Source: Lachnospiraceae bacterium
Lineage (GTDB): Bacteria > Bacillota > Clostridia > Lachnospirales > Lachnospiraceae
DNA: 53,853 nt
Direction of reading: 5' to 3'
NCBI GenBank assembly: GCA_017470935.1
Contig: JAFUXG010000002.1
Location: forward strand, 1-53,853
Shown: positions 9,351 to 18,479 of the stretch, piece by piece
How positions within the stretch are numbered: position 1 is the first letter of the stretch
Layout of the letters: the number at the start of each line of letters is the position of its first letter
Made by a program: the position numbers and the translations under genes
The notes under the pieces: generated by a model
Seen by the model: the letters and a program-made list of their open reading frames with translations, nothing else
Databases searched by the model: none
What the model was told of the DNA's origin: nothing

Positions 9351-10643
9351 TTACTTTCTAATATTCTTCAAAATGATGCCTAACATATCTTTCGTAGAGA
9401 CCTTGCCATCAGCCTTCTTCTTGGCATAATCCGCAGCAATTGCTCCCATCTGCCCCGAAAGACCTTCTGCAGCCTTGGATTCCATTATCTTCTTAACCCA
9501 CTCAATGTCAGAAGCAGTCTTATTACCCAGATATATCTGTTCAAAGATATAGATACACCCCTCACCCAAGGCAGCTATAACACTTCCTGCTACTATTGCA
9601 TTTAACACCTCACCTGCAATATTGATTCCCGGCACCGCCTTAAGTCCCGAAAGCGCAGTCTTTCCTATAACTCCCGCTGCGCCGGCATTGACTATAGTCT
9701 GAATAAGTTCAGTGTTATTGTCATACTCCACCTTGTATATCTTGGAAAGCCCCTTGATAAGCCCTGCCTCTAAGGGTGTCAGAAGTGTTCCGTCAGCAAA
9801 GGGAATCGGCGTAAGTCCAACGGTAATCCCCGCAAGCACAGAGGTACCCACCACCGAATGGGATATTATCCTTTTCTGCTGCAGATCATAATCCGCCATA
9901 TCCTTAACGCTTGCCGCAAGCCCCTCAGGTATATGCTTCTCCGTCTCAGATAAAAGCTCTGCCAGACCATCAGGTATGACATTGATATTGTTATCCGCAT
10001 CTATCTTGTAGGTGCGTGCCACAATGGGAATCACAGCCTTTAGGTTGTCCCATAGCTTCTTGTGAGACTGAAATGCCTGATATACCATAGCCACATTCTC
10101 ATCCCTTTCCGGCTTGGAATATGACTTTGTAATAACAACTATGATGGGCACGCTCTTCCATATCATGGTAGCCTTGGCAAGCATATCAATGTTTTTCCTG
10201 AACATCTTCTTAGATGTCCCGTCAATGCAGTACCATATCATGTGTATCTGACGCTCTTCGTCATTATTCTTAATGCTCTCCCGGGACCATTTCCTTATAG
10301 CCTTAATGGCATTGTTCTGGTTGAGAAAGCCCGGCTCAAAGCCCATGGTATCAATAAGGCGGAAATTAAGATCCCTGCTCTCATATACCTTAAGCTCCCT
10401 TGTTGTAGCCTCTCCTATTCCGGTACGCGCCAGCTCTTCACTTTGAAATACAGAGTTTATAAGAGTTGATTTGCCAACGCCTGAGTTTCCTACTACAACG
10501 ATATTCGCCTTTGCAGGGTTTATCACACTATCTATGCTGCCTGAATTCTTATCATTATTATCAATAATATTATCTTGAGCATTATCAGGAATTATTTCAG
10601 AATTATTTTCAAAATTATTTCCAGGAACATTTTCCGTATTCAT
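9351..10643 (-). CDS. Era/dynamin-like GTPase with DUF697-type C-terminal domain
   Basis: A 430-residue P-loop GTPase. G1 is VVGNSGVGKST near residue 53, G3 is LIDTMGFE and G4 is probably VVITKSY. The C-terminal half has a Gly/Ala-rich hydrophobic region (SVVGTSVLAGITVGLTPIPF) matching the DUF697 (YcjF-like) membrane-associated domain that often follows such GTPases. The first 40 residues are an Asn/Asp/Ile-rich low-complexity tail. Start: ATG with GAAAGGGG upstream. Relatives are associated with membrane stress responses; the exact role is unknown. It appears monocistronic. A 14-bp palindrome of AGTTTAA type lies just after the gene (9329-9342). Confidence 0.82.
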   Translation of the reverse strand: MNTENVPGNNFENNSEIIPDNAQDNIIDNNDKNSGSIDSVINPAKANIVVVGNSGVGKSTLINSVFQSEELARTGIGEATTRELKVYESRDLNFRLIDTMGFEPGFLNQNNAIKAIRKWSRESIKNNDEERQIHMIWYCIDGTSKKMFRKNIDMLAKATMIWKSVPIIVVITKSYSKPERDENVAMVYQAFQSHKKLWDNLKAVIPIVARTYKIDADNNINVIPDGLAELLSETEKHIPEGLAASVKDMADYDLQQKRIISHSVVGTSVLAGITVGLTPIPFADGTLLTPLEAGLIKGLSKIYKVEYDNNTELIQTIVNAGAAGVIGKTALSGLKAVPGINIAGEVLNAIVAGSVIAALGEGCIYIFEQIYLGNKTASDIEWVKKIMESKAAEGLSGQMGAIAADYAKKKADGKVSTKDMLGIILKNIRK

Positions 10644-10754
10644 ATATAGCCACCCCTTTCTGTCACAATACTAACATGCACTCATATTACTCATCATCTT
10701 ATCACTGCAATATTTATATAACTAAAAAACGATCATGAATCCAGCCAAAAAACA

Positions 10755-12560
10755 TCACTCTCTAAGAGCCTTCATTTTCTTCTTGCATTCATACATCTCA
10801 TTGTCTGCCCGCTTGAATACGTCCTCCACATTGCCGTCCACACTCTTATCGTATATGGCATAGCCGATAGCGGCAGAAACCTTCTCCCACGCCTCCAATG
10901 AATCATCCTTTTCAAAACCGGCAAGCTGTTCCTCAAACTCGGCGATCAGCTTATCAATGTTGTTATAATCCTCGCTTTTAAGAATGACCACAAATTCATC
11001 ACCACCGATCCTGAATACCGGTGAATGGGCAAATATATGGCAGACCATCATACAGAGCTTTTTGATGGCGATATTCCCCTTATCATGTCCATATGTATCA
11101 TTGATCTTTTTCAGGTAATTGAGATCGATCATGGCAATTCCGAACTCTGTATCTCTATTCTCCTTAAGGTCGCTCTCCATGTTCAGGACGATCTTATCAT
11201 AGGCTGTCTTATTACGGATTCCTGTAAGGGCATCCTTGTTGGCAAGCTCTGACATGGCTTCAGCATGATGCTTGCTGTCATCAAGCTCCTTCAGCGTAGC
11301 TTTAAGCTGCTCCACCATCTCATTAAGCTTATATGTCATATCGCCCACTTCATCGTTTCTGTATGCCACAGCCTTGTGGTCAAGATCCCCCGCAGCTATT
11401 AGCGCCATATCCTCTCCAAGAAGCTCCATGGGATATGTAATCGAGACAGACAGCTTATTGGCGACCACGAGAACAGCCAATGCTATAAGTATTGTTCCTA
11501 TAAAAAATGCAAACATTGCATTCACGATCATAGAATTCATATTCTCAACACTTTTCATAGCATTATCTCTTGGTATTCTTGCACACAATGTCCATCCAAG
11601 CCTGCTTATGGGCGCATATACATATATGTCATTATGCTTTTCAAGTATTCCGCTCTGCCCTGATGTGATCCTTGCAAACTCATCATCCTTAAGTCCTGTG
11701 TATTCCCTGGCAGTCAGTCCCTCTGCATCAGGAGATATGATCCCACCCTCAGCATCCACAGCAAAGGAATATGAGCCCTCACCGAAATCCATTGAGATCA
11801 TATCATCATATAATCCTGTTATATCAAAGTCAGCACAGTCGACGCCCTGTATATTCCCATACTGATCCTTAAATGGAGATGCAACTGTAATGGTAAGACC
11901 ACGCCCCTGGGAATCCACATATAATCCGGTGTAGAATGTGCCGTCCTCAAGAAGTCCCTGCTTGTACCAGTCTGACTCAAAGTAATTGTAATACAGATAC
12001 TCACCTTCAGGAACCGAAGAAATATAGGACCATTTATCATAGGAGGCAAGAAATCCGCCTACGGTTCCTGCATATACTGTATTGATAAGCCCGTCATTCT
12101 CGTAAGCGATCTGTTCCCATACCCTTTCAAGATTACTGAACAGCTTCATGTCATCTATTGCATCCTCTGGAGTCATATCCTCCGTAGCTAACGCTCCCGT
12201 AAGGGCAAATACATCCTTGCCCGTACTCTCTCTGGGCGCATCAATATATGAGCCCATACCTATAAGAATATCCTTATTGGGGTACATGGCTTCTATATAG
12301 TCTGTCAGAAACTCGATATATTTTTCATAATGCTCCAGCTTTGCATCAATAGAAGATGTCTTCTCCTCCACAATATCCGTAAGATTATTCTTGAGCTGCT
12401 TTGACAAGGCCCCCTCTGCTTCATTTCTTATCCTGACCATGCATACCATACTGGCAATAAATGCCGCAACAATAGCAACAACCGTTGTTATTATGACCGA
12501 CCATCTTACCCTCCTTCGTATAGGCATGCGCCTTCCTATTCTTTCGTTACCATCCTCCAA
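10755..12560 (-). CDS. Diguanylate cyclase with Cache sensor, HAMP and GGDEF
   Basis: A membrane receptor enzyme that should make cyclic di-GMP. One N-terminal membrane helix (about 25-45), a large extracytoplasmic double-Cache region (about 50-320, with YDKWSYIS and GRGLTITVASPFKD), a second helix, HAMP (about 370-420) and a C-terminal GGDEF domain with an intact FRIGGDEFVVIL active-site loop. A short RxxD-like inhibitory site was not evident. The frame opens at TTG 12590. AAGGGGGAG lies six bases before an in-frame TTG at 12560, which I choose. The Cache fold suggests sensing of a small ligand such as an amino acid or carboxylate. No c-di-GMP riboswitch was seen in the window. Confidence 0.93.
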   Translation of the reverse strand: MEDGNERIGRRMPIRRRVRWSVIITTVVAIVAAFIASMVCMVRIRNEAEGALSKQLKNNLTDIVEEKTSSIDAKLEHYEKYIEFLTDYIEAMYPNKDILIGMGSYIDAPRESTGKDVFALTGALATEDMTPEDAIDDMKLFSNLERVWEQIAYENDGLINTVYAGTVGGFLASYDKWSYISSVPEGEYLYYNYFESDWYKQGLLEDGTFYTGLYVDSQGRGLTITVASPFKDQYGNIQGVDCADFDITGLYDDMISMDFGEGSYSFAVDAEGGIISPDAEGLTAREYTGLKDDEFARITSGQSGILEKHNDIYVYAPISRLGWTLCARIPRDNAMKSVENMNSMIVNAMFAFFIGTILIALAVLVVANKLSVSITYPMELLGEDMALIAAGDLDHKAVAYRNDEVGDMTYKLNEMVEQLKATLKELDDSKHHAEAMSELANKDALTGIRNKTAYDKIVLNMESDLKENRDTEFGIAMIDLNYLKKINDTYGHDKGNIAIKKLCMMVCHIFAHSPVFRIGGDEFVVILKSEDYNNIDKLIAEFEEQLAGFEKDDSLEAWEKVSAAIGYAIYDKSVDGNVEDVFKRADNEMYECKKKMKALRE

Positions 12561-12722
12561 AGTATTCTCCCCCTTAGCTGCTAATGCCAATCTTCATTTA
12601 ACCATTAGCATTTATATAAAAACATATCATTGCCATATAAATAATATCTAATTATACCTTTAATTTTGCTTCTTTGCAATGCCATACTTTAAGAAGGATA
12701 GCTATGCATGGAATGTAGTTCT

Positions 12723-14492
12723 TTAATGGCAATCATCGCTTACCCTCTCAAGATATACAACTCCAAGCCTATAATAGCCCTTAAGCTTCACGTCTCCCAT
12801 CCGCTCCATCACCTCATGTACAATTTCCTGAAAACCAGCATTGTCAAGCTCCGTTTCTGTCCGTAATACTGCCTGCTTACTGACAGCAAGCTCCTTTGCA
12901 AACGCACCTGCAATCTCTTTAACAGAATAGCAGCTGCCATTCATGTGATAGTATTCCGAAAATAATATATATTCCTTACCACTTAACAGAGCTTCAGCTA
13001 TATACCTGCTAAGTTCGTTAGTTGCGGTGACGTTCTCACCATATTCTACAGCATATGTCTCAGTATCTTCCATTCCGTACTCCGGGCCACCCTCTGATGA
13101 ACTGTCACTACCGTTATTATCACCAGCATTAGCTTTGTCGTCAGCTACATTCTCTTTATCCGCTTCAGAACGGACCAGGATACTGATATCGTCCAATACT
13201 CCCCACATCTTGCTTTTCAATATGTCCTGACGCTCCTTAAATTCCTTCAATTCAGCCTTATATGTATTGTGGTCAAACTCTTCCACATAAAAGTGTCCGT
13301 CAAACTCTGTTCCGTCAACCGAGTAAGGAACTTGTAGCATTTCAACCGTATCATCTTCCACGTCATGATCATCGGACATATCACTGGAATCATCCAAGCT
13401 TTCCTGCACATCATCCTCATCAGACACCATCACGATCTGTGCCTCATCTACCTGATATGTTATGGGATACTGCTTCATACTTCCATCGCACATTTTCACC
13501 CACTGATACCTTGATAACAGATCGATACTCTGTGCATAGCGCACCCTGACATCCTCTCCCTCAATCCCTTTCTCCTCAAGTGACAGCGGAAGACGCTCTG
13601 CCATACTTTTAAGGGGAAGCATATTGCTTATCATTGATGTCCCGCTGCCGTCTATAGCAATCACGCCATAGTAATACTCTTCATTTTCGTTATATTCCTT
13701 CTCCTCTCCATAAAAGCCAAAATTCTGGGCTCCCCACTCCTTATCGGCCTGCCATGCAGTCTCCTTTGTCTCAGCCACAATATCGCAGCTTTCATAATAT
13801 CCTCTAAGCTCGTCCGTTCTGTAGGTTGCTTTCACAACAAGATACCACTTGGCACCTTCCACCGGTTCCCATGATAGAATCCCATTTCCATATTCGGAGA
13901 TGTCAAATTGCAGATTGCCGGGAGTATCAAGCTCTCCCCTGACAAACACCTTGGTTATCTCAGGTTCTGGCAGCTTTTCACCTGTTGTAAGATCCATCCA
14001 CTTTACCAGATACATTTTTCCAATATTGCCCCAGTCATTGCCTGCGCCCTTATCAAACAATACATAGTCCGAATGCTCATAATCCTGTAACGAAAGCTTC
14101 TCCACCAAGGCAGTGGATACGTTGAGCAGCGGGTTCTCCGGAGGATATAGTGACATGACATGGTTATCCTTGTCCACATCATACCTGCAATATATCTTAC
14201 ACTCAAGCTCCTCATCCTGATACAGCTCCACAGCATCATCATAATACTCTATTCCAAGCTCCCTCAGATCGACAGCCATCTCTAAGGGTATGGCCTCCGA
14301 ACGTGTAATTGTGTAAATGTTGTCGGAAGTCTCATGTCTTTCCTGCGTTGTTATATCTGTCGTTTTCTCCGAGCATCCGGTAAGGTACAATAACAATACT
14401 GCCGCCAGTATCAATATTCGTTTATTTAATTTATTCCCTTTATTTTTCCCTATCATTTTATCCAAATCCATCTTGTTGCTAATACATCTCAC
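12723..14492 (-). CDS. Lipoprotein of unknown function in ECF sigma operon
   Basis: A 589-residue exported protein. A lipobox LLYLTGCS near residue 41 follows a basic, hydrophobic signal segment, so it should be anchored on the outer face of the membrane. The middle contains a region resembling a fibronectin type III strand pattern (GNGILSWEPVEGAKWYLVV), and there are long acidic stretches rich in Asp, Ser and Glu. The C-terminal 120 residues are more ordered. The gene starts eight bases after the anti-sigma factor stop, so translation is probably coupled; in-frame ATGs lie at codons 8 and 13. As third gene of the sigma operon it may be a sensor or envelope target of the system. Confidence 0.7.
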   Translation of the reverse strand: MRCISNKMDLDKMIGKNKGNKLNKRILILAAVLLLYLTGCSEKTTDITTQERHETSDNIYTITRSEAIPLEMAVDLRELGIEYYDDAVELYQDEELECKIYCRYDVDKDNHVMSLYPPENPLLNVSTALVEKLSLQDYEHSDYVLFDKGAGNDWGNIGKMYLVKWMDLTTGEKLPEPEITKVFVRGELDTPGNLQFDISEYGNGILSWEPVEGAKWYLVVKATYRTDELRGYYESCDIVAETKETAWQADKEWGAQNFGFYGEEKEYNENEEYYYGVIAIDGSGTSMISNMLPLKSMAERLPLSLEEKGIEGEDVRVRYAQSIDLLSRYQWVKMCDGSMKQYPITYQVDEAQIVMVSDEDDVQESLDDSSDMSDDHDVEDDTVEMLQVPYSVDGTEFDGHFYVEEFDHNTYKAELKEFKERQDILKSKMWGVLDDISILVRSEADKENVADDKANAGDNNGSDSSSEGGPEYGMEDTETYAVEYGENVTATNELSRYIAEALLSGKEYILFSEYYHMNGSCYSVKEIAGAFAKELAVSKQAVLRTETELDNAGFQEIVHEVMERMGDVKLKGYYRLGVVYLERVSDDCH

Positions 14493-14499
14493 TCTGCGC

Positions 14500-15171
14500 T
14501 CATCTCAAAAGTCCCCTGATACATTCTGTCATCTCCTTTTCAGTGGCATTATCACTTTCCATATAATACCACCTTCCATCCATTGAAAAGGCTGCAAGCA
14601 GGAGCCTATTCCCCTCTGCCTCTAAGCTTCCCAGATACACCTTATGACCTTTCAGTTTAACCGGCTCTATGTCATATAAGCTCTGTAACCCCGTTTTCCC
14701 TTCATTGCCTATCCACAGGGTAACAGTACCATTTCCTGCTTCAAGCTCTCTTACCCGGGTTTCCGAATCAAATACATAATATGACGCATCAAGCTTTCCA
14801 AGGTATGATTGCGTCACCTCATTAACATCCTCGCCATGGGTATCACCATCAGAGACAGCATCACTTCCATAGAAAGCATCGTAATTAATTTCTTCAAGCT
14901 CTGTATATGTAACCCTGCCATTAATGCGCATTATACCTACTGCCAATACGAAAAGCACTGCGCAGGCTGCAAATACATATTGCGGCACATGCCTCCCATT
15001 GAAGCCTATGGTCTCTGCCATTTTAAGACCTCCGGCATTACCGCACATTTTCCTTTTCAGGCTTTCATCCTTCTCATCCTCTGCCTGCGCCTTTTTCAAT
15101 GTATCTGCGATCAGTTCCTTTGACGGATGCTGTCTATCCATAAATGCCTTATATTGCTGTTCCATATACAA
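14500..15171 (-). CDS. Probable anti-sigma factor
   Basis: A 223-residue single-pass membrane protein. The first ~60 cytosolic residues are charged and helical, followed by a membrane helix (VFAACAVLFVLAVGIM) and an extracytoplasmic domain of about 140 residues with beta-strand character. Size, topology and position directly downstream of an ECF sigma gene (31-base gap) match anti-sigma factors, although no zinc (ZAS) motif HxxxCxxC is present. It should hold the sigma factor inactive until an envelope signal is sensed. Start: ATG with AAAGGAA upstream; a second ATG lies two codons later. Confidence 0.72.
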   Translation of the reverse strand: MYMEQQYKAFMDRQHPSKELIADTLKKAQAEDEKDESLKRKMCGNAGGLKMAETIGFNGRHVPQYVFAACAVLFVLAVGIMRINGRVTYTELEEINYDAFYGSDAVSDGDTHGEDVNEVTQSYLGKLDASYYVFDSETRVRELEAGNGTVTLWIGNEGKTGLQSLYDIEPVKLKGHKVYLGSLEAEGNRLLLAAFSMDGRWYYMESDNATEKEMTECIRGLLR

Positions 15172-15202
15172 GTTCCTTTCCCTTAAAAAGCTCTATATGT
15201 TA

Positions 15203-15697
15203 TCAGTCCAACCTAATATAATCATTGTTCAACTTCTTTCTAAGTAACTCACGTCCTCTTGCAAGCTGTGACTTCACAGTTCCCTCCCTGCGCTTCAGGC
15301 ACGCAGCGATCTCCGCCACCGATAATTCTTCATAGTAGTATAAATGTATAACCGTCCGATACTTTTCCGGCAGACTCTTGACCGCAAGATACACCCTAAG
15401 CTCCGCCTCCGACTGCTCTCGATTTTCCCCGGCAGCAAGTGTCTCATCAAGCGGAAGTGTCTGATTCGTCATCCATTTTCTCCGATAAGTCCTTCCACAA
15501 TTGATGGTTACCCTGAGCAGCCAGTTCCTCACATGCTCCTCACTTTGCAGCCTTTCCCTATAACGCACCAGACGAAGGAATACCTCCTGAAAAATATCCT
15601 CCGCATTTTCCTTTGTATTCCCATGGATAAGTGCAAGCCGGTACACCATATCTCCATATTGCTCTATCATTTTTTCAATATCAAAATCCTTCAACAT
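15203..15697 (-). CDS. ECF-type RNA polymerase sigma factor
   Basis: A 164-residue sigma-70 family protein with only regions 2 and 4. Region 2 is visible at AEDIFQEVFLRLVR and VRNWLLRVTINCGRTYRRK, region 4 at LPEKYRTVIHLYYYEELSVAEIAACL followed by GTVKSQLARGRELL. Start: ATG with AGGAG and a five-base spacer. It lies downstream of a small anchored-protein gene (50-base gap) and upstream of an anti-sigma and a lipoprotein gene; all four are probably one operon. The motif at 16244-16272 upstream of the operon is the likely autoregulated promoter. Confidence 0.95.
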   Translation of the reverse strand: MLKDFDIEKMIEQYGDMVYRLALIHGNTKENAEDIFQEVFLRLVRYRERLQSEEHVRNWLLRVTINCGRTYRRKWMTNQTLPLDETLAAGENREQSEAELRVYLAVKSLPEKYRTVIHLYYYEELSVAEIAACLKRREGTVKSQLARGRELLRKKLNNDYIRLD

Positions 15698-15747
15698 TTA
15701 TCTCCTGCAATCCATTGACACTTGCCAACATTAACAGGTAGATTGTA

Positions 15748-16206
15748 TCATTCACCGAAAGACTTTTCAACATTGCACACTCTAATAGCCGGAAGATTTC
15801 TACTGCTCATCTGCGATGTGCCCGCATATTTCCCCACAAACTCGATATTAACATAATCCATTGAAGTCTCACTTTCTATAGTAACATGATCTGCCGATAA
15901 ATCTGTAAAATACGCCTCCAATTCGCTGTCCGCTAACAATCCTCCTTTTACCTCTTGGGAAAAGTCCCCTATCAGTTTGACACTTGCTGTAGAATCTCCT
16001 TGATTGTATAGTGAAACAACGCAGTATATATGCACCTCATCTTTAATTATTTCATATTCACGCAAATAACTTTTTTCTTGTACTATGATAGCATTATTCT
16101 CGTTATCACTAAAAAAATGCCAAATTAAAATATTCAAGCTTCCAATAAGGCATAGTAATAATGCAATAATTATGAGTATCCTATTCTTACGCTTCAATTG
16201 CTTCAT
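15748..16206 (-). CDS. Signal-anchored small exported protein
   Basis: A 152-residue protein with a basic N-terminus and one hydrophobic helix (ILIIIALLLCLIGSLNILIW), then an extracytoplasmic domain of about 115 residues that looks all-beta (VHIYCVVSLYNQGDSTASVKL). I do not recognise the family. It lies at the head of the ECF sigma operon, behind the best candidate sigma-dependent promoter. Start ATG with AGAGGATT upstream. It may be a sensor accessory or envelope-protective target. Confidence 0.65.
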   Translation of the reverse strand: MKQLKRKNRILIIIALLLCLIGSLNILIWHFFSDNENNAIIVQEKSYLREYEIIKDEVHIYCVVSLYNQGDSTASVKLIGDFSQEVKGGLLADSELEAYFTDLSADHVTIESETSMDYVNIEFVGKYAGTSQMSSRNLPAIRVCNVEKSFGE

Positions 16207-16243
16207 AATCCTCTTCTATATCTCCCCTTTATTTACATAATTA

Positions 16244-16272
16244 AAAACTTTCAAAAAAGATAAATGGTTGCA
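16244..16272 (-). promoter_or_regulatory. Candidate ECF sigma promoter P1
   Basis: On the minus strand TGCAACC (16266-16272) and AAGTTTT (16244-16250) are separated by 15 bases and lie about 40 bases upstream of the sigma operon. The same arrangement recurs without gaps at 18181-18209 and 23335-23363. A -35 element containing AAC with a short conserved -10 is the usual ECF promoter form. Confidence 0.55.
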
Positions 16273-16373
16273 TTTTTTGATAATAACAAACAAACTTATC
16301 AAAAAAAGAATCCACCTGCACAAAACAGATGAATTCTTCTTTCTTACAATTACTATATTATTATCCACAGACC

Positions 16374-16877
16374 CTATATCTGCTTTGCCTTATTATATGT
16401 CGCCACCGTTGTATTCAGTGCGGCACACGCTTCCTCCAAGGAAAGGTGCAGATTCTTCATAAGTGCCTCAATATTTCCTGCGAGCGTTGAAAGAGTGCCT
16501 TCTTCTCTTCCTTCTTCTCTTCCTTCTTCTCTTCCTTTCTCCCGTTCTTCTGCTTCAATCTGGTCAAATGCTAAACACATGTTATAATTCACCTCATCCT
16601 TCTTCAAATATTTTTCCCGCTCTTCCCATATCTTTGGACGTTCCACCATAACAGACATGGTATACAAGGTGTCCGCATATACGTCTTTGTAATCCTCATC
16701 ATCTTCAATCAGCTTTCTCATTGCACTTCCATTACCTCTGTGCTTCATAAGCTTGAATAGCTGTCTAAGCTCCGTCTTAAAGACATCCATATCCTCGATG
16801 TCATCAAGACATATCACATTCATCTTGTAATCTGAGAAATACTTTCGGAACACATCTTGTTTTGGAAAATGCATCAT
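16374..16877 (-). pseudogene. N-terminally truncated Rpn family (PD-(D/E)XK) nuclease/transposase
   Basis: The 167-residue frame matches the C-terminal half of Rpn (RpnA-like) recombination-promoting nucleases: FKTELRQLFKLMKHRGN, a helical middle, the EEREKGREEG-type repeat and a final LSLEEACAALN helix. The N-terminal PD-(D/E)XK catalytic core, normally about 150 residues, is missing. Upstream, a 16-codon frame (MNMGEINNV...) ends at a stop just before it. GAAGAGAAG codon repeats encode three copies of REEG, a known slippage-prone hallmark. The protein cannot be catalytically active; whether the fragment is translated is unknown. Confidence 0.72.
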
Positions 16878-17300
16878 ATCTGATAATGACCATTCATAAC
16901 ATTATTGATTTCGCCCATATTCATCCCTCTTCTCTTCATGTATTACATACTACTACATCAGTCCATCAATAGAATGAATATCTCAACATAAGTGCAATGC
17001 TTTCATGCCAGAAAAGCAGATGCCTTTCGTAAAATAGTATTGTTTTGATGGAAAACTCCTTTCCATCTCCAAGTACAAACGATTAATTTTGAACAATAAT
17101 CACAAGTTTATTATAATCCATTTTTTATGGTTTGTCAGTACAAAAATGCTATACTAATTCATCAAATTATTATTTCCTTCATTAGAATTCTATTATACTC
17201 CTTGTCCAATTATATTATGGAGTAATAACAATTCCATTTCTACTTTCCAATCCCCTTTTTTCCTGTCACCACCATTTTTAAATGACCATTTTACCGGTTC
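16878..17300. other. AT-rich intergenic region
   Basis: No convincing ORF on either strand. It may contain decayed 5-prime sequence of the truncated Rpn gene near 16880-16930. I saw no terminator with a strong stem. Confidence 0.5.
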
Positions 17301-17837
17301 CTACCAGTACTTCCAATTGTCATCAACCATTTTATATTTAAACATTTTTTTCATCATCTTATTTATCTCTTCCACTTCTTCATCTGCACCTTCCGGATAT
17401 GGAATTCTCGCTACTCTCCATTCATTTTTAGTATCTTTATAAATGTTCCATATACATAATCCACCTGCCCAGCTGATCTTCTTTTTATTGCCATTTAATC
17501 GGTCAATCTCATAATCAACTACAATGGTTCCTTCGTTTCCTTTTATATCAGCAACGACAATATTGGCATTCGCATCTATTTCTTTCACATTTTCATAATA
17601 GCCCTCCTTTTTGAAATTATAGATTTCTAATGCATCTGTTGCCATTTTCTCTCCGCGCATAACACCTCTTGCTTCTTCCATAAGCGGCTCCAGTTCTTCT
17701 TTGCATCTTAGCTGTTCCAACATATATTCCCTTTTGTTCTTTTCGTATTGAATTGTATATATCCATGCTGCAACAATAAATATAATTCCGGCTGCAAGTA
17801 ATATAATGATTGCTATTAGTATTCTACTTTTTTGCAA
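17301..17837 (-). CDS. Signal-anchored protein of unknown function
   Basis: A 178-residue protein with an N-terminal membrane helix (ILIAIIILLAAGIIFIVAAW), a short charged helix and an extracytoplasmic alpha/beta domain with strands such as GTIVVDYEIDR and GGLCIWNIYKD. Architecture resembles small NTF2-like or DUF4878-type exported domains, but I cannot assign it. The start is TTG: GGAGG lies six bases upstream inside the preceding gene, which it overlaps by 14 bases. Probably co-transcribed from the candidate ECF promoter at 18181-18209. Confidence 0.65.
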   Translation of the reverse strand: MQKSRILIAIIILLAAGIIFIVAAWIYTIQYEKNKREYMLEQLRCKEELEPLMEEARGVMRGEKMATDALEIYNFKKEGYYENVKEIDANANIVVADIKGNEGTIVVDYEIDRLNGNKKKISWAGGLCIWNIYKDTKNEWRVARIPYPEGADEEVEEINKMMKKMFKYKMVDDNWKYW

Positions 17838-18108
17838 CGTATTCCTCCAAATATTTCTTCACGTCCTTCTCAGGTTTTTTCCAATAGATATTCTTATATA
17901 AGAAAATAGCTCCGCCAGACATAACAACGGCGTGTATGACCCACACAACAAGTAAAGGTATCTCCTCGGTCTCAAACAGAGCTTCTCCCTTTATTAAACT
18001 AATAATCACAAGTAAAAAAAGCGAACTGCTTCCGTTATCACCAAAGCATCTCACTGTTTTCCATACTGATATCCTGCAATATTCCGTCGCGGAATGAAAA
18101 TTTAACAA
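17824..18108 (-). CDS. Small two-helix membrane protein, TTG start
   Basis: A 94-residue frame with two hydrophobic helices (SSSLFLLVIISLIKG; LLVVWVIHAVVMSGGAIFLY) and a basic C-terminal tail (KKPEKDVKKYLEEYVAKK). The only start in frame is TTG at 18108. It overlaps the TAA of a ten-codon frame that itself has an excellent ribosome site, so expression depends on coupling, frameshifting, or the upstream ORF being the frameshifted true N-terminus. It overlaps the next gene by 14 bases. Family unknown. Confidence 0.55.
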   Translation of the reverse strand: MLNFHSATEYCRISVWKTVRCFGDNGSSSLFLLVIISLIKGEALFETEEIPLLVVWVIHAVVMSGGAIFLYKNIYWKKPEKDVKKYLEEYVAKK

Positions 18109-18134
18109 CCTGTCATTAAACCTTTCTTTTTCAT
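18102..18134 (-). CDS. Ten-codon ORF (leader peptide or frameshifted N-terminus)
   Basis: AAAGGAG precedes an ATG by seven bases, opening MKKKGLMTGC before TAA. The stop overlaps the TTG of the next frame. It could be a coupling leader, or the true start of the downstream protein separated by a frameshift. Confidence 0.4.
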   Translation of the reverse strand: MKKKGLMTGC

Positions 18135-18180
18135 AGTAATCTCCTTTTCGTATAATTTGTATTTAGTACTTTCATAGATT

Positions 18181-18209
18181 AATACTTCCAAAAAGGGTGA
18201 AAGGTTGCA
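18181..18209 (-). promoter_or_regulatory. Candidate ECF sigma promoter P2
   Basis: TGCAACC (18203-18209), 15 bases, AAGTATT (18181-18187) on the minus strand, aligned without gaps to P1 and P3. It lies about 47 bases before the ten-codon ORF and the two small membrane-protein genes. Confidence 0.55.
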
Positions 18210-18323
18210 TTTTTTGAAAAATATCATTTTCTTTGTCTCAAATATGCCGCTTTCCCAATTTGAAAAGCGATCAGTGACAGAACCGCATAAAGAACCGAAG
18301 CAAATCATACTATATAACAAATA

Positions 18324-18363
18324 AGCAGGATAAAATGTGCGGTTCGGCTCAAATTATCCTGCT
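18324..18363 (-). terminator. Probable terminator after the ABC operon
   Basis: Perfect 10-bp inverted repeat AGCAGGATAA / TTATCCTGCT with a 20-base loop, followed on the minus strand by a moderately T-rich stretch. It lies 27 bases after the 25-codon ORF. Confidence 0.5.
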
Positions 18364-18390
18364 CTGTCAAAAAATAGCATTACAACAAAC

Positions 18391-18468
18391 TTATCCTTTT
18401 TTATTCCTCTTTACCAGAATGTAATACGCAAATACAATCATTGCAAATACGCTCAATATACTGCTCAT
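18391..18468 (-). CDS. 25-residue single-helix membrane peptide
   Basis: A very short ORF starting with ATG, with AGGAGG seven bases upstream. The peptide MSSILSVFAMIVFAYYILV then ends in KRNKKG, that is one membrane helix with a basic cytosolic tail. It begins 12 bases after the ABC permease stop and lies before the terminator hairpin, so it is the last gene of the GntR-ABC operon. Such micro-proteins often modulate the transporter beside them; that is inference. The strong ribosome site and ideal membrane topology argue against chance. Confidence 0.6.
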   Translation of the reverse strand: MSSILSVFAMIVFAYYILVKRNKKG

Positions 18469-18479
18469 GACCATTCCTC

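Noticed and set aside
11272-11865. 197-codon plus-strand frame rich in Ser
   Set aside because: Antisense shadow of the diguanylate cyclase HAMP/Cache region.
16497-16537. Short tandem repeat considered as a CRISPR-like or minisatellite array
   Set aside because: It is the REEG-encoding codon repeat of the Rpn fragment, 12-bp period, no spacers.
18102-18320. 72-codon minus-strand frame starting at 18320
   Set aside because: It runs through the candidate ECF promoter; only its last ten codons have a ribosome site.
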